A stretch of DNA of 64,000 bases, taken from assembly GCA_050789445.1 (NCBI GenBank), contig JAILXR010000001.1, forward strand, positions 186,001-250,000, given 5' to 3'. The DNA comes from JAWSVE01 sp050789445 (lineage in GTDB: Bacteria; Pseudomonadota; Gammaproteobacteria; Pseudomonadales; Cellvibrionaceae). This document shows, in pieces, positions 54,085-62,759 of the stretch. A program made the position numbers and the translations under genes. The notes under the pieces were generated by a model that was not told the DNA's origin, searched no databases, and was given only the letters and a program-made list of their open reading frames with translations. The stretch's first letter is position 1. The number at the start of each line of letters is the position of its first letter.

Positions 54085-54449
54085 AATGATAATTCTCTAA
54101 AGGTAAATAAAAAATTTGATGTGACGAGAAACAAATAGAAAGAATGTTGGTGATATTCGTTTTGATAATTAAAAGGGCTAGACTGAATAAAAACTGTCTT
54201 ACAGTTCTTATGGTCTAAAATTATCATTACAGTTATCCACTAGTCACTATCAACTAATTGATCATTAGTGTACATATTACCGTGATCAAATGCACAATTT
54301 TTAGCCTGAATGACGGAAAAAATATTGTAAAATTGTTTAGAATGTCACTCTTGATTCCAAACAGTTTGGATAAGCCTAAAACTGCAGTTATTTGTGTATA
54401 ACCACTGAAACATTGCAAAGCTTCTACGGAAAAATAAGGGAATAATTTC
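54085..54449. other. 365-bp divergent promoter region between the FecR and TpsB genes
   Basis: No gene is seen. It is very AT-rich and contains the dyad at 54253-54269. It must hold promoters for both directions; I cannot assign a clear -35/-10 pair. Confidence 0.5.
54253..54269. promoter_or_regulatory. Perfect 17-bp dyad, candidate operator
   Basis: ACTAAT (54253-54258) and ATTAGT (54264-54269) are exact inverted repeats around TGATC. It lies between the divergent FecR and TpsB genes, about 170-180 bp from each start. A dimeric repressor or activator site is plausible but no family is identified. Confidence 0.35.
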
Positions 54450-55994
54450 TTGAGTATATATACGAGTAAGTTAGCTGTTTCGATATTTTTATTTCTATTC
54501 TTTCTTCTAGGATTTGCGTCTTATGGCGTAAATGCATTTGAATCTGAAAAAAATGGTCCGATCTTTGGGGTCGTTGTAAAAAATTCATCAGTATTTAATG
54601 CTGAGGAATTACTTGATTCTTATTTTCACTTGATTGGTAAAGAAGCATCAACAGAAAATATCAATGAAATCAAAAAGAAAGTTATTTCTTTATATCTTAA
54701 TGATGGCTATTTTCAACCCTCTATTGAGGTAAAAAAAGATTCACAGTTTCCTAATATTTATCAGGCGATAGTTGTTGAACCAATATTACTTGGTTTTGAG
54801 GTTAAGGGCGGTAATAGCGATATACGTTCAAAAGCGGTTAATTTTTTGAATTCATTATTAGGTGGTTCGATTGTTAATGAAAAGACCTTTACATATTTGG
54901 AGAATGCACTTGAAAGTCGTTTGGGTGTAGGAATAAATATCGAACATTCTCTACTTGACCAACAAAATCAAGGTTTTAATATAGTTGTAAAAATTGTTGG
55001 TAGCATTAATTCTACATTATCCGTATCTAACGAAGGAACTAATCGTTTAGGTCGAGAAATCATTTCAGCTGAAGTCCAGCTTGTAGAGCAGGTTTCTGGA
55101 TTTAAATCAGTTTATATCAGTACATTCAATACACTTAAAACGGATGGTTATCGCAGTATTGGTGCTGGATTTAATTCTGGGGTTTCAAAAAATAATGAAT
55201 TGATATTTGATTTGAATATTTCTCGCGGTCGCTATGAGAATCTATTTGATAAGACTGTACCTGATGTTGTTTATGATCGCCGATTTATGAAATTAGGATG
55301 GCAATTTCAACCATCTGAAAGCAACTCATTTTCTAATGCTGTCTTTTTAAACATTATTTCAAATGATTTGGAGCGAGAACAGTACACGACAGACTTTGAA
55401 GAAAAGTTGCGTTCCGTTGAAGTTGGATATTGGCAACAAAATGTTTGGCAGGGTAACACGTTATATTGGCAGATTACTGGAGAGCAGGGGCTTGATTCTC
55501 TTGGTGCTAAGCTTGAAGGCCCTCTAGCAGATAGCAATGTTGAAATAGATTATTCGTTGTTTAGAGCGCGGTTAGCGTTTAATCAAAATCTTCCTTGGGA
55601 TATTGGTGTTAGAACTGATTTGCAAGGCCAATACACTGAAGATTTTCTACCTTTCACTCAGAGATATACCATCGCAAATGATTCTCTCGTTAGAGCTTTT
55701 GAAAGCGGCGAGATAAATGGTGATAGTGGAATAGCAGCTAAAATCGAAATTAGTAAAGGGGAGGATCTTGCTTTATTGTCTTCTCGTTTCGTTCCATATG
55801 GTTATTATAGCCTTGGTAAAGTTCGAGATAATATAAATACAGAGTCTATTACTGCCGCATCTGTTGGCTTAGGCATTCGTTGGTTCAATCGCCATGTTTT
55901 TTCTTTTGTTGAACTTGGTAAACCCCTTGAGGAAGATTCAATATATCGTACAGACTCCCCTCGCATTAGAGCCGCTGTCCGCCTTTATTTTTAG
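54450..55994 (+). CDS. TpsB-type outer-membrane transporter (ShlB/FhaC/HecB family)
   Basis: 514 residues: signal peptide (about 1-30), POTRA region (about 35-190, with ENINEIKKKVISLYLNDGYFQPSIEV and the second repeat LLGFEVKGG...), then a 16-strand-type barrel ending in the BAM signal VRLYF with terminal Phe. The LRLGREI-like segment NEGTNRLGREIISAEVQL is where the first strands begin. Such proteins secrete a TpsA exoprotein. No TpsA gene with a secretion domain is found in this window on either side. Start is TTG, the only start before the signal peptide. Divergent from the FecR/CHASE2 pair. Confidence 0.8.
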   Translation: MSIYTSKLAVSIFLFLFFLLGFASYGVNAFESEKNGPIFGVVVKNSSVFNAEELLDSYFHLIGKEASTENINEIKKKVISLYLNDGYFQPSIEVKKDSQFPNIYQAIVVEPILLGFEVKGGNSDIRSKAVNFLNSLLGGSIVNEKTFTYLENALESRLGVGINIEHSLLDQQNQGFNIVVKIVGSINSTLSVSNEGTNRLGREIISAEVQLVEQVSGFKSVYISTFNTLKTDGYRSIGAGFNSGVSKNNELIFDLNISRGRYENLFDKTVPDVVYDRRFMKLGWQFQPSESNSFSNAVFLNIISNDLEREQYTTDFEEKLRSVEVGYWQQNVWQGNTLYWQITGEQGLDSLGAKLEGPLADSNVEIDYSLFRARLAFNQNLPWDIGVRTDLQGQYTEDFLPFTQRYTIANDSLVRAFESGEINGDSGIAAKIEISKGEDLALLSSRFVPYGYYSLGKVRDNINTESITAASVGLGIRWFNRHVFSFVELGKPLEEDSIYRTDSPRIRAAVRLYF

Positions 55995-56041
55995 AGTGAT
56001 CTTTCTTAAGTATTATATTTAACTTTTTCTCGTGTATAGCG

Positions 56042-56156
56042 TTTAGCCATTAAAGGCTGGCTGTTAATACGAATTCATACTCAATCAATACCCCTCAATT
56101 TTTTTAATCCTGTTCATTAGGTCTAACCTTATTAAGTACGCTTTTTAATGGCTAAA
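56042..56156. repeat. 115-bp intergenic element with 13-bp terminal inverted repeats
   Basis: TTTAGCCATTAAA (56042-56054) and its exact complement TTTAATGGCTAAA (56144-56156) flank 89 bp between the TpsB gene and the next gene. An AGCC/GGCT mini-stem lies at the left end. No target-site duplication is evident. It could be a MITE-like remnant or a long-range RNA structure. Confidence 0.45.
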
Positions 56157-56170
56157 TTTTAGGTGCTTAA

Positions 56171-56908
56171 ATGATTAAAAATATCCAATTCTTCATGTTA
56201 TTTATTTGTATGTTTTCTTCTTTGGCGATTTCTCAGGAGCGAGTGAATTCGAGTGGAGGTTTCTTAGACTTTAATCTTTATCCTATATTAACTGATATTG
56301 ACGGTGATTCTGTTATCACCATCAATGCGGGCGCAAAATTATCTAACCGCTTTAGTTATTTTAGTCTCACAAACTTTTACAATCAAAGCGATCGATCTGA
56401 ACTGGAGGATACGGCTGGATTTTATACGGAACAGAATATTCGCTGGCAAATTAAAGATAGATCTTCACTGGATTTAACGGCTCAATATAATCTTCGTTCT
56501 GGGAATGACAATGATCGATTACGGCTGGGGGTTAGGTGGCGTTTAAGTGATACTGAAATGTTAAAGGAAATTTTTCAAACGGCATCGTTACAGTGGTCTG
56601 TGAATTTGCACGCGCTACAAATAGACCATAACTCTGATAGCGCTTGGCAAATCGAGCATGTATTTAGACTAACTATGCCTTACTTATCTGAAAAAATTTA
56701 TTTAGCGGGTTTTATTGACCATACGTTTAATGAAGATTTATCAGCTGCGTCACCTGATATTCCAAGTAATCCCGTTGTTGCTGAATTTCAACTGGGTTAT
56801 CGGCTGTTAGAAAATTTATACGCAGTTATGGAGTGTAGAATTAATCAATATCGTAGGGATGATGTGAACAATCTTGCAGTAGGAGTTGAATACAAGATTA
56901 AGTGGTAA
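56171..56908 (+). CDS. Putative outer-membrane beta-barrel protein, unknown function
   Basis: 245 residues with a signal peptide ending near SLAISQE. The mature part is a run of amphipathic strands (FSYFSLTNFYNQ, FYTEQNIRWQIK, SLDLTAQYNLRSG, RLRLGVRWRLS, IYLAGFIDHTFN, VVAEFQLGYRLL), closing with AVGVEYKIKW, an aromatic-ended last strand. This suggests a barrel of about 10-12 strands. I do not recognise the family. AGGTG precedes the ATG. It follows the TpsB gene by 176 bp on the same strand and might belong to the same locus. Confidence 0.6.
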   Translation: MIKNIQFFMLFICMFSSLAISQERVNSSGGFLDFNLYPILTDIDGDSVITINAGAKLSNRFSYFSLTNFYNQSDRSELEDTAGFYTEQNIRWQIKDRSSLDLTAQYNLRSGNDNDRLRLGVRWRLSDTEMLKEIFQTASLQWSVNLHALQIDHNSDSAWQIEHVFRLTMPYLSEKIYLAGFIDHTFNEDLSAASPDIPSNPVVAEFQLGYRLLENLYAVMECRINQYRRDDVNNLAVGVEYKIKW

Positions 56909-56928
56909 GAATAATATTTTCACACACA

Positions 56929-56958
56929 AATAAGGCAAACATTGTTGTTTGCCTTATT
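56929..56958. terminator. Perfect 12-bp hairpin between convergent genes
   Basis: AATAAGGCAAAC (56929-56940) and GTTTGCCTTATT (56947-56958) with a six-base loop lie between the beta-barrel and cytochrome c genes. No T tract on either side, but the position fits a terminator. Confidence 0.6.
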
Positions 56959-57013
56959 GGTCGAATATTAAAATAATTTTAAAAATAATATATCGAATTG
57001 TTTGGCGGAAATA

Positions 57014-57433
57014 TTATTTCTTTCGAGGAACAAAAATTTCAAAAAAGGCGAGCATATCTGCTCTTTTTTGTGCGTCAGGAATTTTTTGGATCATATTAGT
57101 TCCAGAAGCAAATACAGTAGGGTCAATTAAAAAGGCATCTAAATTCTTTTTCGTCCATGTTTTATCTTGAATCGCTTTTAGCGCATCTGTGTAGTTAGGA
57201 AAACTACTCTCGCTGGCTATTGAGCGCCCTAGAACTCCTCGTAAATTGGGTGCTATCGAAACGCCGTGGCAACCTTTACATACATTGTTATACATTTGCC
57301 CGCCTGATTTTACATCTCCCTTTAAAGTTAATGCCTCTGTTTCAGAAAAAGCTGAAATGGGTAAACATATTACAGCTAGTGTAAGCATGCTTAATGCAAA
57401 TAAATATTTTTTGGCGTACGTTTGTTCTAGCAT
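57014..57433 (-). CDS. Monohaem class I c-type cytochrome, periplasmic
   Basis: 139 residues: signal peptide ending near ISAFSE, haem site CKGCHG (about residues 52-57), and a likely axial Met in GTNMIQKIPDAQKRADMLAFF, the pattern of small class I cytochromes c. AAGG lies eight bases before the ATG. It is divergent from the DUF1592-DUF1552 operon across 340 bp, so it may be the electron partner of that system. Confidence 0.88.
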   Translation of the reverse strand: MLEQTYAKKYLFALSMLTLAVICLPISAFSETEALTLKGDVKSGGQMYNNVCKGCHGVSIAPNLRGVLGRSIASESSFPNYTDALKAIQDKTWTKKNLDAFLIDPTVFASGTNMIQKIPDAQKRADMLAFFEIFVPRKK

Positions 57434-57773
57434 GGCGATTACCTTTTTTTATAAATTAGTTGGGCTTTAATCTGCAGTTATAAAGCAATATAGAGACATC
57501 AATCAAAATATATAATGCAATGCGCTAACGGAACTTTACACTTACAGAACTTAATGCATTTTTAGCAGTTGTAAGTTATTTCTTGATTGACTTTTAGTTC
57601 CTTCAATATACAATTTTGGTATTGGAAAACAATATGGTAATTATATTTTCCTTGGTTTCCAAGAATAAAATAAATATTTATAAATAATTTCTTGGATTTG
57701 TAATTAGCCCTCTACTTTCTTCGTGCCTGGCTTGCACATACGCGAGATCTTCAAAATCAATAGGTATTGTTAT
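57434..57773. other. 340-bp divergent region, cytochrome c / DUF1592 promoters
   Basis: AT-rich, no gene seen. It should contain the promoters for both directions. I found no convincing operator. Confidence 0.4.
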
Positions 57774-59471
57774 ATGTCTATACCACGAGTTGCGCCTTAT
57801 TTACTGCCTTTTTTACTGTGCCTTATTACCCTTTCCGATGTTTCAGCTCTTTCTGACATTTCAGTGAAAGATTCAAACTCTATAACCATCTCGGCAAGAC
57901 GATTGAATGAAACAGAGTATCGCCACACAATCGCCGATATTTTTGGCGCTGATATAAAAGTACAAGCCCGTTTTGAAACTCAGAAGCGTGAAGAAGGCTT
58001 AATGGCAATAGGTAACACGGTGTTATCGTTAACTTCTAGCGGATTCGAGCAATACTTTAATTTGGCAAGTAATATCAGTTCGCAAGTCTTGTCCGTTGAA
58101 AATAGAGCTGAATTGTTAGATTGCTTTTCAAAAGAAAAAGTAAAGGCTGATAAACATTGTGCTCGGAAGTTTATAGCACATTATGGCGAATTACTTTTTC
58201 GACGTCCTTTGACTGAACAAGAAATAGATGCTCGTTTTTCTACTGTGGAAGTGGGTGCTCAACAAACGGGTGATTTTTATAATGGTTTAAGTTTGGCATT
58301 AACGAGTTTATTGGTAGCCCCAGAATTTTTATTTCGTATAGAAAAGGCAGAGCCTGATCCTAATAATTCAGATGAGTATCGATTAGATGCATTTACCAAA
58401 GCGTCGCGATTGTCTTATATGTTTTGGAGTTCAACACCGGATCAAGAATTGATGGATGTTGCTCGCAGTGGCGCTATTCATAAAAACGAGGTGTTAAATC
58501 AACAATTAAATCGTCTAGTCAATTCACCACGTTTCGCGGAAGGTGGTCGAGCATTTTTTGCCGATATGTTGCAGCTCGAAGGCTTCGACAATATGGTGAA
58601 AGACCCAGAGATTTATCCAAAATTTAATCAAACCATAGCTGATAGTGCTCGTGAGCAAATGTTAAAAACGGCTGTTGGGTTATTGATAGAACAGAAAAGA
58701 GATTACCGAGATTTATTTCGTTCTAACGATACTTATATTAATAGACCATTAGCTTCAGTCTATAAGGTCGCGTATCCATCAAAAGAAGAATGGATTCCCT
58801 ATACGTTTCCAGATGATTTAGAGCGTGCGGGAATCCTGACTCAAGTAGGCTTTCTTTCATTATTTGCTCATCCAGGTACGTCTTCTCCAACACGACGCGG
58901 AATTAAACTTCATGAAATTTTCATGTGTGAACCGACGCCTGATCCACCAGCTGATGTTGATTTTTCTAAAGTTAAAGACAGTATGAAAGGAACTGTAAGA
59001 GGTCGATTACTTGATCATATGGAAAATACAGGCTGTACAGCATGCCATAAACGTAGTGATCCCCCAGGGTTGGCGCTTGAACATTTTGATGGCATCGGGC
59101 AATTACGAAAATACGAAAACGGAATCTTAATTGATGTTTCAGCTGAATTTAATGGCGTTAATTTAACAGGCGCTGAAGGTTTAGCAGATTATTTGTTTGA
59201 GGATCCTCGTATATCTTCTTGTTTAGTACGAAATGTTTACGCCTACGGGACAGGACGTGTTCCTGATTTTTGGGATGAAGATTATCTTGCAGATCAAACA
59301 GAAGCGTTTACAACTAATGGGCATAAATTCGGTGAGTTGATGAAGCAAATCGCATCGACACCTGAATTTTTTAAAGCTCATGTTCCAGAAGATATTACAG
59401 CGCTTATTCGAGAAGAGAGACAACAAGAATCTGCCACTGCACAACTCACACAGCAAAGAAAAAACAACTAA
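57774..59471 (+). CDS. DUF1592/DUF1588/DUF1585-family exported protein (planctomycete-type)
   Basis: 565 residues from the ATG at 57774, which begins a clear signal peptide; an upstream GTG adds 17 unlikely residues. The domain series of planctomycete 'PSD' proteins is visible: RRLNETEYRHTIADIFG (DUF1587/1595-like start), FRRPLTEQEIDARF, LLVAPEFLFRIE, ASRLSYMFWSSTPDQELMDVA (DUF1592), AGILTQVGFLSLFAHPGTSSPTRRGIKLHEIFMC (DUF1588) with CTACHKRSDPPGLALEHFDGIG, and SCLVRNVYAYGTGR (DUF1585). The CxxCH motif may bind haem c. No function is established for the family. It is followed 41 bp later by a DUF1552 gene, the standard pairing. Confidence 0.88.
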   Translation: MSIPRVAPYLLPFLLCLITLSDVSALSDISVKDSNSITISARRLNETEYRHTIADIFGADIKVQARFETQKREEGLMAIGNTVLSLTSSGFEQYFNLASNISSQVLSVENRAELLDCFSKEKVKADKHCARKFIAHYGELLFRRPLTEQEIDARFSTVEVGAQQTGDFYNGLSLALTSLLVAPEFLFRIEKAEPDPNNSDEYRLDAFTKASRLSYMFWSSTPDQELMDVARSGAIHKNEVLNQQLNRLVNSPRFAEGGRAFFADMLQLEGFDNMVKDPEIYPKFNQTIADSAREQMLKTAVGLLIEQKRDYRDLFRSNDTYINRPLASVYKVAYPSKEEWIPYTFPDDLERAGILTQVGFLSLFAHPGTSSPTRRGIKLHEIFMCEPTPDPPADVDFSKVKDSMKGTVRGRLLDHMENTGCTACHKRSDPPGLALEHFDGIGQLRKYENGILIDVSAEFNGVNLTGAEGLADYLFEDPRISSCLVRNVYAYGTGRVPDFWDEDYLADQTEAFTTNGHKFGELMKQIASTPEFFKAHVPEDITALIREERQQESATAQLTQQRKNN

Positions 59472-59511
59472 CAAAATAAAAAGTTAAAGCATTAAAACTG
59501 GAGAAAACGAA

Positions 59512-60882
59512 ATGAGTTACTCGATAGATAAGAAAGGTTTTAATCGCCGTACTTTATTGCGCGGTATGGTTGGTGGTGCGGCAGTGTCATTAGGGCTGCC
59601 TATACTCGACGTATTTCTTGATGGTAATGGAAAAGCATTTGCCGATGGCGCAAAACTACCCGTACGGTTCGGTACTTTTTTTTGGGGCTTGGGGTTAACG
59701 GATACACCTGCAGGCGGAACGCGATGGGTTCCGAAAAAAATTGGAGCAAATTATGATATTCCTCCAGAGTTACGGCCCTTTTCGCATTTAAAAGATAAGC
59801 TTTCAGTATTTTCAGGTTTTCGTGCGATTCCTGATGGCAAGGCGAATTTAGTGCATTGGACGGGACATGCTTCGATTTTGTCGGGCACAGCTCCTGGCGC
59901 AAATGGTCGTTTTGATGCGCCATCGTTTGATACAAAAATTGCGGATGCAATTGGTGGCTCTTCTCGTTACAAATCAATTGATGTTGATGCTTCTACTTCT
60001 CGCCAACCCGTTAGTTATTCAACGCGAAGTGGTTCTACGTTTGCAGCTCCTGAGGTGACGCCACTCGGTTTGTATACCCGTTTATTTGGTGAAGGCTTTC
60101 AAGATCCCAACAGTGATAATTGGCAACCTGATCCTTCCATCATGTTGCGTCAAAGCGTGTTGTCTGCTGTGACGGATCAACGCCATGCGTTAATGAAAAG
60201 TGTCGGTAAAGAAGACCAAATGCGCCTTGATCAATATTTCACTTCATTACGCGATCTTGAAAATCAATTGAATGTACAGCTTCAACAACCTGAAAAATGT
60301 GAAGCATGTGTTATCCCTGAAGCGCCAGGTGAAGAAAAACCATCAGCATCGATCGAGGTCGTCAATGCGAATACAAAAGTAATGGCGCGTTTATTGGCAA
60401 TGGGTTTGGCTTGTAATCAATCACAAGTGTTTAACTTTATTCATACGGCGGGGACATCAGAAACTTATATTGGTGGGCAAAGTAAAATTTATCATCAAAT
60501 TACACATGATGAACCAACGGATAACAAACTTGGTTATCAACCTGTTACGAGTAAATTAGCAGGTATGGTCATGAATGGCTTTGGAGACTTTTTAACAGAA
60601 TTTGAAAATATTCCAGAAGGCGATGGCACGTTATTAGATAACTGTTTGATTATGGGATTCAGTGATACGGGTTACGCGAAAATTCATTCTATCGATAATA
60701 TCCCAATGTTTTTAGCGGGAGGCGCAGGTGGAAAACATAAAGCGGGACAGCATGTTCATGCCAAAGGTGAATCAGTGACACGTGTTTCTTTGACTGCCAT
60801 GCAAATGATGGGAGCGCCGGTTGGTGAGTTTGGTGAAGGGACGATGAAAACTGCAAATCCACTGACAGAAGTTATGGCTTAA
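59512..60882 (+). CDS. Tat-exported DUF1552 protein
   Basis: 456 residues with a twin-arginine signal (FNRRTLLRGMVGGAAVSLGL), which implies export folded, probably with a cofactor. Family segments: VRFGTFFWGLGL, LSVFSGFRAIPDG, HWTGHASILSG, SFDTKIADAIGG, and late NCLIMGFSDTGYAKIHSIDNIP and GGAGG. DUF1552 proteins are distantly related to sulfatase/alkaline-phosphatase-like DUF1501 proteins, but catalytic residues are not known. GGAG lies eight bases before the ATG. Second gene of the cluster. Confidence 0.88.
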   Translation: MSYSIDKKGFNRRTLLRGMVGGAAVSLGLPILDVFLDGNGKAFADGAKLPVRFGTFFWGLGLTDTPAGGTRWVPKKIGANYDIPPELRPFSHLKDKLSVFSGFRAIPDGKANLVHWTGHASILSGTAPGANGRFDAPSFDTKIADAIGGSSRYKSIDVDASTSRQPVSYSTRSGSTFAAPEVTPLGLYTRLFGEGFQDPNSDNWQPDPSIMLRQSVLSAVTDQRHALMKSVGKEDQMRLDQYFTSLRDLENQLNVQLQQPEKCEACVIPEAPGEEKPSASIEVVNANTKVMARLLAMGLACNQSQVFNFIHTAGTSETYIGGQSKIYHQITHDEPTDNKLGYQPVTSKLAGMVMNGFGDFLTEFENIPEGDGTLLDNCLIMGFSDTGYAKIHSIDNIPMFLAGGAGGKHKAGQHVHAKGESVTRVSLTAMQMMGAPVGEFGEGTMKTANPLTEVMA

Positions 60883-60894
60883 GGAGTCAGCACC

Positions 60895-62142
60895 ATGCGA
60901 ATTCGAATTTTATCGTTAGCAGTAGCATTTTTATTGCCAGCAGTAGCTCAAGCCGATTGGACAAAAAGTTATGTTATCGAATGGAATGAACCCGCAATGT
61001 TTTTTGGTGGTGATGCAGGTATTTTAGACCCCGGTTCTGATTGCCCTAAGGGTGTGAATCCAGAAATTGATTGGGTGAGTGTTTTAATGGCGGCGGGTTA
61101 CACCAAAGAGGAAGCCGAGTGGTTACGCAATCCTGCAAATCCGACTCGGAGTCCTGTTCATGGACAAAACCAAATGGCATTTCGCGGTAAAGATCGGGCT
61201 AATGTTTATGTAAATCCTGAATCTTATAAAGATCCCGGTCTTTATCGGATGGAAGGAAAGATTGCGGAAGGCTTAAATCTTGACGGCGATGAGTCCACGG
61301 GGTTTATCAGTCCAGCCGGTGAAAAAGGTATCGATAATACGTTTTATGAAACGCTAGGTTGCTGGAAATCTTATCGAGGACCAGAACGTCTTTCGAGTGG
61401 AGCCTTGCAGTTTAACGATGGAATGCGTAATGGCTCTTGGACAATGGTGATTGTTGTACATGGTCGTGGAAAAGATCCGATGAACGATAAAAATGTACAG
61501 GTGGGTTTTTACATGAGCGACGACAATATGGTCAAAGGAGGTAATGGAGAAGTTGTCCGTGATTACACCTTTGTTGTTGCGCCAGATGCAAAATACGAAG
61601 CGATCTTCAAAGCTAAAACAAAAGATGGTGTTATTACGACAACGAAACCTAGCAAATCAGTAATGCTACGCGATCCGAGTTACACAAGAGATTTAGAGCT
61701 CGTGCAGGCACAGCTAAAACTTAAAATGAATGAAGACGGTTCGTTACGGGGTTATGTAGGAGGATATCGACCTTGGCGAGCCGTTTATGATGGTTGGGTA
61801 AATGCACGAGGTCCTGTTATTGAAGCGCTAACTTGGGTTGAACTGCCGGCAGTTTATTACGCATTAAAGCGAAATGCAGATTACAGCCCTAAAGGTTCAA
61901 AAGGTGAGAAGACACATATCTCTTACGCATTACGCGTTGATGCTGTTCCCGCATTTGTAATGGATCCTGATGCCAGTCAACAAGTGGCCAAAGTAAAATC
62001 CTATCAGCACCTCGATAAGGTTGAGCCGCTTTTGGCTAAGGCGACTCGTTTCCGAGTTATCGATGGGTTGGTGCCATATAAAGATCCTAAAATGAAATAT
62101 GGACCTGATGTGGAAATTTTACCGCCAAAAAAACAACATTAA
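60895..62142 (+). CDS. Secreted protein of unknown function, DUF1592/DUF1552 cluster
   Basis: 415 residues with a signal peptide cleaved near VAQADW. The mature protein has Trp/Tyr-rich beta-like segments (TKSYVIEWNEPAMFFGGDAG, NGSWTMVIVVHGRG, GYVGGYRPWRAVYDGWV) and a few Cys (about residues 50 and 160). I recognise no family. It starts 12 bp after the DUF1552 stop with a strong AAGGAG, so it is clearly cotranslated with the cluster and probably part of the same exported assembly. Confidence 0.75.
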   Translation: MRIRILSLAVAFLLPAVAQADWTKSYVIEWNEPAMFFGGDAGILDPGSDCPKGVNPEIDWVSVLMAAGYTKEEAEWLRNPANPTRSPVHGQNQMAFRGKDRANVYVNPESYKDPGLYRMEGKIAEGLNLDGDESTGFISPAGEKGIDNTFYETLGCWKSYRGPERLSSGALQFNDGMRNGSWTMVIVVHGRGKDPMNDKNVQVGFYMSDDNMVKGGNGEVVRDYTFVVAPDAKYEAIFKAKTKDGVITTTKPSKSVMLRDPSYTRDLELVQAQLKLKMNEDGSLRGYVGGYRPWRAVYDGWVNARGPVIEALTWVELPAVYYALKRNADYSPKGSKGEKTHISYALRVDAVPAFVMDPDASQQVAKVKSYQHLDKVEPLLAKATRFRVIDGLVPYKDPKMKYGPDVEILPPKKQH

Positions 62143-62231
62143 GTTTTATTTAATAATCAGCCTTAAAGATTTCCTGCTAACTTTTTGAAAATAATTTATT
62201 CCACTAATAATAAATTTAAAATGAGTGTTAT

Positions 62232-62681
62232 ATGAAGAATATTACCTACACCTGGATGATCGCTGTACTTTTTACCAGTTTTTTTTCTTTAAATAGTTTT
62301 GCTGGTGAAGGTAAAACTTACATGAGTGCTGTTGCCCTTAATATTAAAAATCTTGAAAAATCCACCGAGTTTTATTCTCAGGTGTTTGGAATGCATGTAA
62401 AGCGTAATATTAATAATGCCACTATGAACGAGAATATCATGGCGTTTTCCAGTGGAGAAGGAGCGAGTTTAGTTCTGGTGCAATATAAAGATCGAGAAGT
62501 GTTACCTGAAAAGTCAGCGCGAATTGTTTTTTATTCGCCGGACCCAGTGGCTGCGATAGAGAAAGCTGTCAAGCTTGGCGCTGAGATTGTTCGAGCGCCG
62601 AAAGAAGTAGCCTCAATGGGAACTGTCATTGGCATTGTTCGTGACCTTGATGGTTATTTAGTAGAAGTCATTAAAAAATAG
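62232..62681 (+). CDS. Exported VOC-fold (glyoxalase-like) protein
   Basis: 149 residues. A signal peptide ending near NSFAGE precedes a single VOC domain: MSAVALNIKNLEKSTEFYSQ, FYSPDPVAAIEKAVKLGAEIV and VRDLDGYLVEVIKK. Where metal-dependent members usually have His at the start of the first strand, this protein has a small residue; the C-terminal Glu is kept. It may bind a ligand rather than catalyse a metal reaction. The location in the periplasm is unusual for VOC proteins. It lies 89 bp after the unknown secreted gene and probably belongs to that cluster. Confidence 0.78.
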   Translation: MKNITYTWMIAVLFTSFFSLNSFAGEGKTYMSAVALNIKNLEKSTEFYSQVFGMHVKRNINNATMNENIMAFSSGEGASLVLVQYKDREVLPEKSARIVFYSPDPVAAIEKAVKLGAEIVRAPKEVASMGTVIGIVRDLDGYLVEVIKK

Positions 62682-62759
62682 AGATGAGATCTGAAGATGA
62701 AATTCTGAAACATGTTTCCGAAGTGTTTAGGTCGCTAAAGAGTTTTCAGCGACCTATTA

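Noticed and set aside
57014..62681. Recent horizontal transfer of the DUF1592/DUF1552 cluster from a planctomycete
   Set aside because: Base composition and ribosome-binding sites look like the rest of the window, and no mobile element or repeat borders it. Older transfer remains possible.
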